The notes below the pieces were generated by a model. The model was not told where the DNA came from. It searched no databases and saw nothing but the letters and a program-made list of their open reading frames with translations. A stretch of 64,000 bases of DNA from Macrobrachium rosenbergii (lineage: Eukaryota; Arthropoda; Malacostraca; Decapoda; Palaemonidae). The stretch spans positions 31,553,313-31,617,312 of the forward strand of contig NC_089749.1 in assembly GCF_040412425.1 (NCBI RefSeq). The letters run 5' to 3'. Of this stretch, positions 58,882 to 64,000 are shown piece by piece (within the stretch, counting starts at the first letter, position 1; every line of letters begins with the position of its first letter). The position numbers and the translations under genes are program-made.

Positions 58882-60352
58882 TTAAGGGGAGCGCACTTTT
58901 GAAATATTAAAATTGATGGGTGAGGTAGGGCTGACATTTGGCTCCTAATGACTATTGTCATTTTTTCCTTTATTCGCCTATTTATTAATTATTTTGATTT
59001 TTATATCACCTTATCTCCTATGTCTGGCAACAACAATGGCTTGTTCCTTGGTGAATGCGTGGTAGGAGACAGGGATGCCTCCAAACGTTGAAAGCGGGTG
59101 GCGGGCAACTTTTTACTCTGAGCAATTTTTTCGCTATTTGCGGTGTTTTTTGCCGTTTTTTTTTTACATCCAGTAACTCTAAATACAGTCTATATACTTT
59201 CACCTTCAAAAATACGCTCACAGTTGATGAAATGAATAAAGGATGATGAAAAGGGAGTATACGATGACAAGTTCATTATATCAAATCTCAGTTAGATAAA
59301 ATAGCGTTGGGTATTAGGTGCAAGGTAGGAAATTGCAGGGGTAAAGTTAGGTCGAAGTCTCTTCCAATAGATGGGATACTGATATTTTAATGAAGTGCCA
59401 ATCTTGTAGGTTTACAGTTAGTGCCCCAGCAAAGCAAATTAGCAATGGAAAATCTCAGTACCATCAATTGAGTGAGATAAATATTGAGGAAATTCAACAC
59501 AACTTTGGCTATGAGAAATTCAACTTACTAACACATCTGTTTGGCACAAATGAAAGTATAGAAGAAGTTCTTCATTCGAGAGACAAAAAGGCTTGAAAAT
59601 CAAACTCCAAGGACCAAAAAGACCAAACAAGTGAAAATAACGACTGAAAATGAGTCAAGAATATCAGCCTGGTAGCTACTAAACTTTTAGTTTCTTAGTT
59701 TCAAACCAGGCAACAATGAATTAGGTGGTACTTGATGATACCCTCGCCTCGAGCGAATAATACCCCTTTTTATAAAGGGGGGGGGGGACTTGGAGCCAGA
59801 AATCAACCAAAATTATGCTCTAAGATAAGTTTTTCCCACAAGTGCCAAAAAAAACACTTGTTGACCTTTACGGTCATTTTTCTCAGTTTTTACTTTTTTG
59901 CACTTCAAACACGAACTACTTTTTTATTTTTAGGCCAATTTTAAAGTTAAATATACCATTGGAATGAGGAAAGAAAGACGAATATTTGTTAGGGGCTAGG
60001 TTTTTTCTTAGGTTGACGAGGAACCCGTGATAATCAAATTATACAAATTTGGGAGGGAAAATCCCCCCTCGCCCCAAAAAAAAAAACCGGAAAAGTAGGA
60101 AAAACTCTTCCCATTATTTTTTTCATACTATGATATACTTTCTGTGTATGAAGCCGCATTGTAATAGCTCTAAAAATGAAGGAGGTGAATCATTTTTAAT
60201 TTTGTTATTTTTTTAATTTTTTTAATAAAATCCAAAATAATCATCCGATCACTCAAATTTTTTCTGGAACATCACCTTATATATATGTATAACATATAAA
60301 AATTTCATAAAAATTGGGGCATTATTTCTATGTAAGCGTGCACTCCCCTTAA
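58882..60352. mobile_element. TTAA-flanked DNA element, 1.46 kb, inside element E terminal repeat
   Basis: TTAA on both sides (58882-58885 and 60349-60352). Inverted termini GGGGAGCGCAC and GTGCACTCCCC. Removing it rejoins the two halves of the DIRS terminal repeat. Small open stretches (for example 59390-59596) have no known family; no DDE transposase recognised. Confidence 0.88.
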
Positions 60353-60409
60353 AAGAAACTAATAGCTATGTAATTACTAGGTAAGTTACTTATATAAAAA
60401 CTGAGTTTA

Positions 60410-60970
60410 CACCTTGAATATTTCTATATAAAAGGAGTTTTTTTTGTATCCTCGCTGACAAAAACAATGATTTTAGCTAGTCAATTTTTCCAACAGTTGC
60501 ACTGTGAATATGTCAACTCATTTGGGCGTCCTTCCAGCAGCACAAAGGTCAATGATACCAATGAGCCTCAGCACTGCCTCAAATATGGAATAAAAATCTG
60601 TTAGTATATTGCAAAACAGGTAAATTGCCTTCCTAATCAATTGGAGGCAACCAAGACCAACATAATTCTGAGACAAACTTGCCTTGATCAATTAACACCA
60701 ATACCAAACCAGTTAGTGTGCTTTTTAGCAGAGAAGTCACAAGACAACAGATGATTCATCGGGGCTAAAATATTGTAACATACACACCTTTTGTAGCAGA
60801 CAAGATGCACAGATTTTATATTTTAATATTACTGTATAAGATGATTGTTCTGTTTTGACATTTGAACTACAATTAAATCTTGAGAAGCTAATAAGAACTT
60901 GGTTTAGGCAACAGAAAAAATTTTAACATACAACACAACAACCAGCTCAAACAATAATATCAATCCTGTC
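60410..60970. other. AT-rich sequence, nothing recognised
   Basis: No exon or repeat recognised. Confidence 0.35.
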
Positions 60971-60974
60971 ATTG

Positions 60975-61515
60975 TGGTCTTTGCTTTTATAAACCCTCAA
61001 AATTATTTGACTTTATTTGTTTATTTGTTATTTGGTGTATTTGTTGCTTTTGTTGTTTTTGTTGTTATTTATTTTTATTTTTATTTGTTTTATTTATTTA
61101 CTTATTTTTTGTTATTCTTGTTATTTATTTTTATTTATTTTATTTATTTATTTATTTTATTTATTTTTATTTATTTATTTTTATTTATTTGCATATTTTT
61201 ATTTATTCTTGTTTATTTTTGTTTATTTGTTGTTTATGTTTATATTTTTATTTATTTATTTATTTTTATTTATTTATATATTTATTTATTTTTGTTTATT
61301 TATTTATTTATTTTTATTAATTTTTATTAATTTATTTATTTTTATTTATTTATTTATTTTTATTTATATATTTATTTATTTATTTATTTTTATGTATTTA
61401 TTTTATTTATTTATTTTTATTTGTTGCTGTTTTTTATTTTTTGTTTATTTATTTATTTTATTTGTTGTTTTGGAAATTTTTATTTATTTTTATTTAATTT
61501 TGTTTTTATTTGTAT
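60975..61515. repeat. T-rich low-complexity tract (TTTAT/TTTG)n
   Basis: About 540 bp almost purely of TTTAT, TTTTTA and TTTG steps. Its Phe/Leu/Ile/Tyr-rich translations are artefacts of base composition. Confidence 0.9.
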
Positions 61516-61589
61516 TACAAAGCAATAAAAGTAAAAACTAATTTTTTTGAGACACACCAGAATTTTCTTACAATTAATCACGTGTACAA

Positions 61590-62190
61590 AAATAAAAGCG
61601 TGGGCGCCAGACATGGAAGGAAATGCTACAGGAAATTAAAAATATATATATTTTTCTTTTTTGGTAGCATTTCCTTCAATGTGGTGGATGGTGTCAGACT
61701 TCGCCAGTCAGGTCCAGGACAGCAGTGGGTCACGGCAGCAGAGCAGCGGAGAGCATTCTTTTGACGCTGGTTGTCGTATCGACTTCGTCGTGGAGTCCAG
61801 TCTTGTGGAACTGTATTCGAGGACGTGATGGTTGCTGTATCAGCTCTGTTTAGTTGTCCTGGTACTGCTGGTTTTACGGCTCTTGGATTTATTCCCTTTT
61901 ATGCTGCTCGTTTTTTTTTTATTTTATTTATTGTTACTATTGTTATTTATGATTTTATGCTGCCTGTGTCTTATGATTTTTGTATTTATGTGAATTGTAT
62001 GTTGCTGTCATGTGTTTTGTTTATTGATTTGGTCATTTTAAGTTTTTTTTTCTCCTGGACCTGACTCACTTGTAAATTTTTGTAAATAAATTAATTTTAG
62101 GTAACTTTTTGTATTTGTTCTGCTCCTCTCTCCTTTGTTTGTCACCTCTCGTCAGTCATTTCAGCCCAATTGCTTGTTTATTTTAAAGAA
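61590..62190. other. Higher-GC block of unknown nature
   Basis: Contains GTGGGCGCCAGACATGG followed by a hairpin (GGAAATGCTAC ... GTAGCATTTCC, 61619-61676), a mixed-composition stretch, and a poly(A)-signal-like AAATAAATTAATTTTAGG. It could be a retroelement LTR/primer site or an old transcript, but no partner LTR is in the window. Confidence 0.3.
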
Positions 62191-62264
62191 CCTGTCGATC
62201 TCGAGAGGCGAGGTCATAATACATACATACATATGTATATGTATATTTATTCCTATAAGACAGT

Positions 62265-62427
62265 TGAGTACCCTCGCTTTTCACCAGTTACTATGTCATG
62301 CACTGTTCCACTGACCTGAAGGGTAGAAGTCCTATTCCTATCAAGAAATATTCTCTCATTTTTTGTGAGAAATATTTTGGTCTCTCTCCTATTTAACACT
62401 AGGGTAATGGTCTTATTTTTAACAGGA

Positions 62428-62491
<64 letters not shown>

Positions 62492-63530
62492 TGCTAAGGC
62501 TATTTTGGTCAATGTTCCTCTCACCTGGTCTTAATTCTGTCAGGTAGTAACTCCTCCTCATTTATGCACATACAACTTCTTGGCCACTGTTTGTTAAGTC
62601 TAACAGGGTTTCTTCTTCCTTCAGCAAATACTATTTCTTCTCCTACAGGTACTAATTTACTGGGCTGATTCGATGAGCTGAGGACAGATGTCTTATCAAT
62701 ATCAAGCAGCACTCCCCCTGTTTTTTTATGGATACTATTTTGGCCATGGTTCCTAGGAGTTGAAGTGTTGTCATTATTTTGTCAGACAGCACTTCTCAAT
62801 CTTTTCACAGTTACTATTTATTTCAGTCACTGTTCTTTTGAGCTGCAGAGTAAAGGTCCAATTTTTATCAAGCGATACTCTGTCAACTGTAACTGCAATA
62901 TTTTTTTTCAATTCTGTTCAGCTCAAGGGTTGAGATTCTTTCCTGGACAGAGTACAATCACATACTTGCTTTCTTTCAGGTACTTTTCAGTCAGTGTTCC
63001 TGAACTGAAGGGCAGAGGTCCTATTCCAATCAACAGTACTTTTTTATTTACAGATACTATTTTGAGGTTTCTTTTGAGCTGAGTTGTAGAGTTATTTCTA
63101 TTTCTACTGTACTGTTTTCATCAATATTCTAGTCTTATCAAACAGTGTTTCTCTTTCCCGCGGCTCAGTTTTGAACTAATGGGTGGGAGGTCCTTTCCTG
63201 TGAGGCAGCACCTTCCTCTTTCTATAAGTATTACCTCAGTCACTGTCCCATTGAGCTTTTGTAGTGGATTCATCCCAATCAGGCAGTCATCTCCCCTTTT
63301 TAAGCTACTGTAATGTATTCCCTTGGCAGTTTAGAGTAGAGGTCAACTACTAACAATCAGTTCTCTCCGTCTTTCAACAGAGATACTATTTCAGCCTCAT
63401 TTCTAACAAAGTGTATGTCTTTTTACTGGTACTATTATGGCCAATGTTCTGTGAGGTCAGGTGGAGGTCCCAACTTGTGTGTTATATTCTCCTATAATCT
63501 GTAGGTACTATTTTAGTCACTGTTCTGTTT
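62265..63530. repeat. Degenerate minisatellite, about 80-bp unit, roughly 15 copies
   Basis: Each unit is a variation on TGAGCTGAAGGGTAGAGGTC, then CTATTCCTATCAAGCAGTAC, then TTTTTACAGGTACTATTTT, then AGTCACTGTTCC. Well-kept units start near 62311, 62671, 62755, 62838, 63003 and 63253. A (TC)n run (62430-62487) has expanded inside one unit. No coding or transposon signal. Confidence 0.8.
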
Positions 63531-64000
63531 ATTTCAGCAGTTTGATATCCACTATACCCATAGTACTACTTGATATATGTTTCAATTAATTCTGAACGAC
63601 TCAAACCTTTCCTAGATACTGTGTCAGAAAATCAACTCTAATTTTTTGCTGCATCCCCGAAATACTTCATTAAACTCCAAAACAGATAATCGATAGGTAT
63701 TACACATACCTGCTGCAGAATCGACTTCTTTTAATGGTACCTGGCAGAAAACAAGTGAATATATTTTTAAGAAAAAATTCATTTTCCAATTTATTGAGAA
63801 ATTTGCCTAGATAGAGCACATCACTCAGCTTGCAAGTTAAAAAAAAAATTAACTTGTTTTCGCTGATAAGAAAATAACCTGCCGTGTGATAAGTTAAAGC
63901 AATTTATCATAACGTCGAGAAATGACTCAAGTGATGCTGCGTGAAACGATTTCAGAACCAAACACTCATCGATGCCAGAGTTTTATTTAGTCAATGGTGA

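Larger units (their letters stand above)
57640..60403 (-). mobile_element. DIRS-type retrotransposon, element E (5' part, same family as B)
   Basis: Gag fragment 58550-57640 plus a 5' terminal repeat split in two (58735-58881 and 60353-60400) by a TTAA element. The outer end ATGTAATTACTAGGTAAGTT and ACTTATAT matches the end of element B at 38540-38566. RT, recombinase and the 3' repeat are absent. Confidence 0.8.

Noticed and set aside
60974..61541. Hydrophobic Phe/Leu/Tyr/Ile-rich open frames that look like membrane proteins.
   Set aside because: They come from a T-rich TTTAT low-complexity tract lacking stops.
61590..62190. Possible LTR/primer-binding site (GGGCGCCAGACATGG, AAATAAA).
   Set aside because: No second LTR, no target duplication and no gag/pol nearby; kept only as an unexplained block.
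63716..63746. A 31-nt minus-strand microexon with good splice signals (ctgccag before, GTATGT after).
   Set aside because: Joined to Nup88 exon a it does not read like the expected upstream Nup88 strand, and at 31 nt it could arise by chance. Transcript data would decide.

Overview
This is an animal nuclear genome segment, most likely from a decapod crustacean. The evidence is long (GA)n/(CT)n microsatellites, introns of 3-13 kb, several DIRS1-type tyrosine-recombinase retrotransposons, a Penelope-like element, and short interspersed repeats of a decapod-like kind. The species cannot be named from the sequence alone.

Host gene. Five exons on the minus strand (47392-47194, 40176-40064, 27366-27180, 24072-23918, 17474-17389) join in phase. 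They encode the middle of a nucleoporin Nup88 (insect mbo) homologue. The introns between them are about 7.0, 12.7, 3.1 and 6.4 kb. N-terminal exons should lie to the right (63.7 kb or beyond) and the C-terminal coiled-coil exons to the left; I could not identify them. Almost everything else is transposon sequence inside these introns.

DIRS elements, all on the minus strand and so in the same sense as the gene: element 0 (1-2190, cut by the window edge), D (4630-8150), A (10.90-17.19 kb), B (31.82-38.57 kb), C (47.47-54.46 kb) and E (57.64-60.40 kb). A, B and C show the DIRS plan: terminal inverted repeats, gag-like ORF, RT/RNase H, tyrosine recombinase, and an internal complementary region (ICR). 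In each of the three, the ICR is a head-to-head copy of the two element ends. None looks intact. A and C lack the RT core. B has all domains but carries stops, frameshifts, a SINE and a 46-bp duplication at the recombinase tyrosine.

Nesting. C holds five later insertions: a TTAA-flanked DNA element, a TA-flanked MITE, a pogo-like transposase relic, a non-LTR element with a restriction-like endonuclease, and another MITE. E has a 1.46-kb TTAA-flanked element inside its terminal repeat. B's RNase H is split by a tRNA-derived SINE with an 8-bp target duplication. A Penelope-like element at 42.05-44.65 kb forms an inverted pair, and its RT is split by a TA-flanked MITE. Two jockey/CR1-like LINE copies (44.65-46.31 and 55.27-57.21 kb) and one 3' fragment (22.2 kb) are also present.

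Other structure. There is a 380-bp near-perfect palindrome (27966-28347), an apparently exact 305-bp tandem duplication (20241-20849), a degenerate array of roughly 80-bp units (62265-63530), and several smaller degenerate arrays. I found no rRNA, tRNA gene or CRISPR array.
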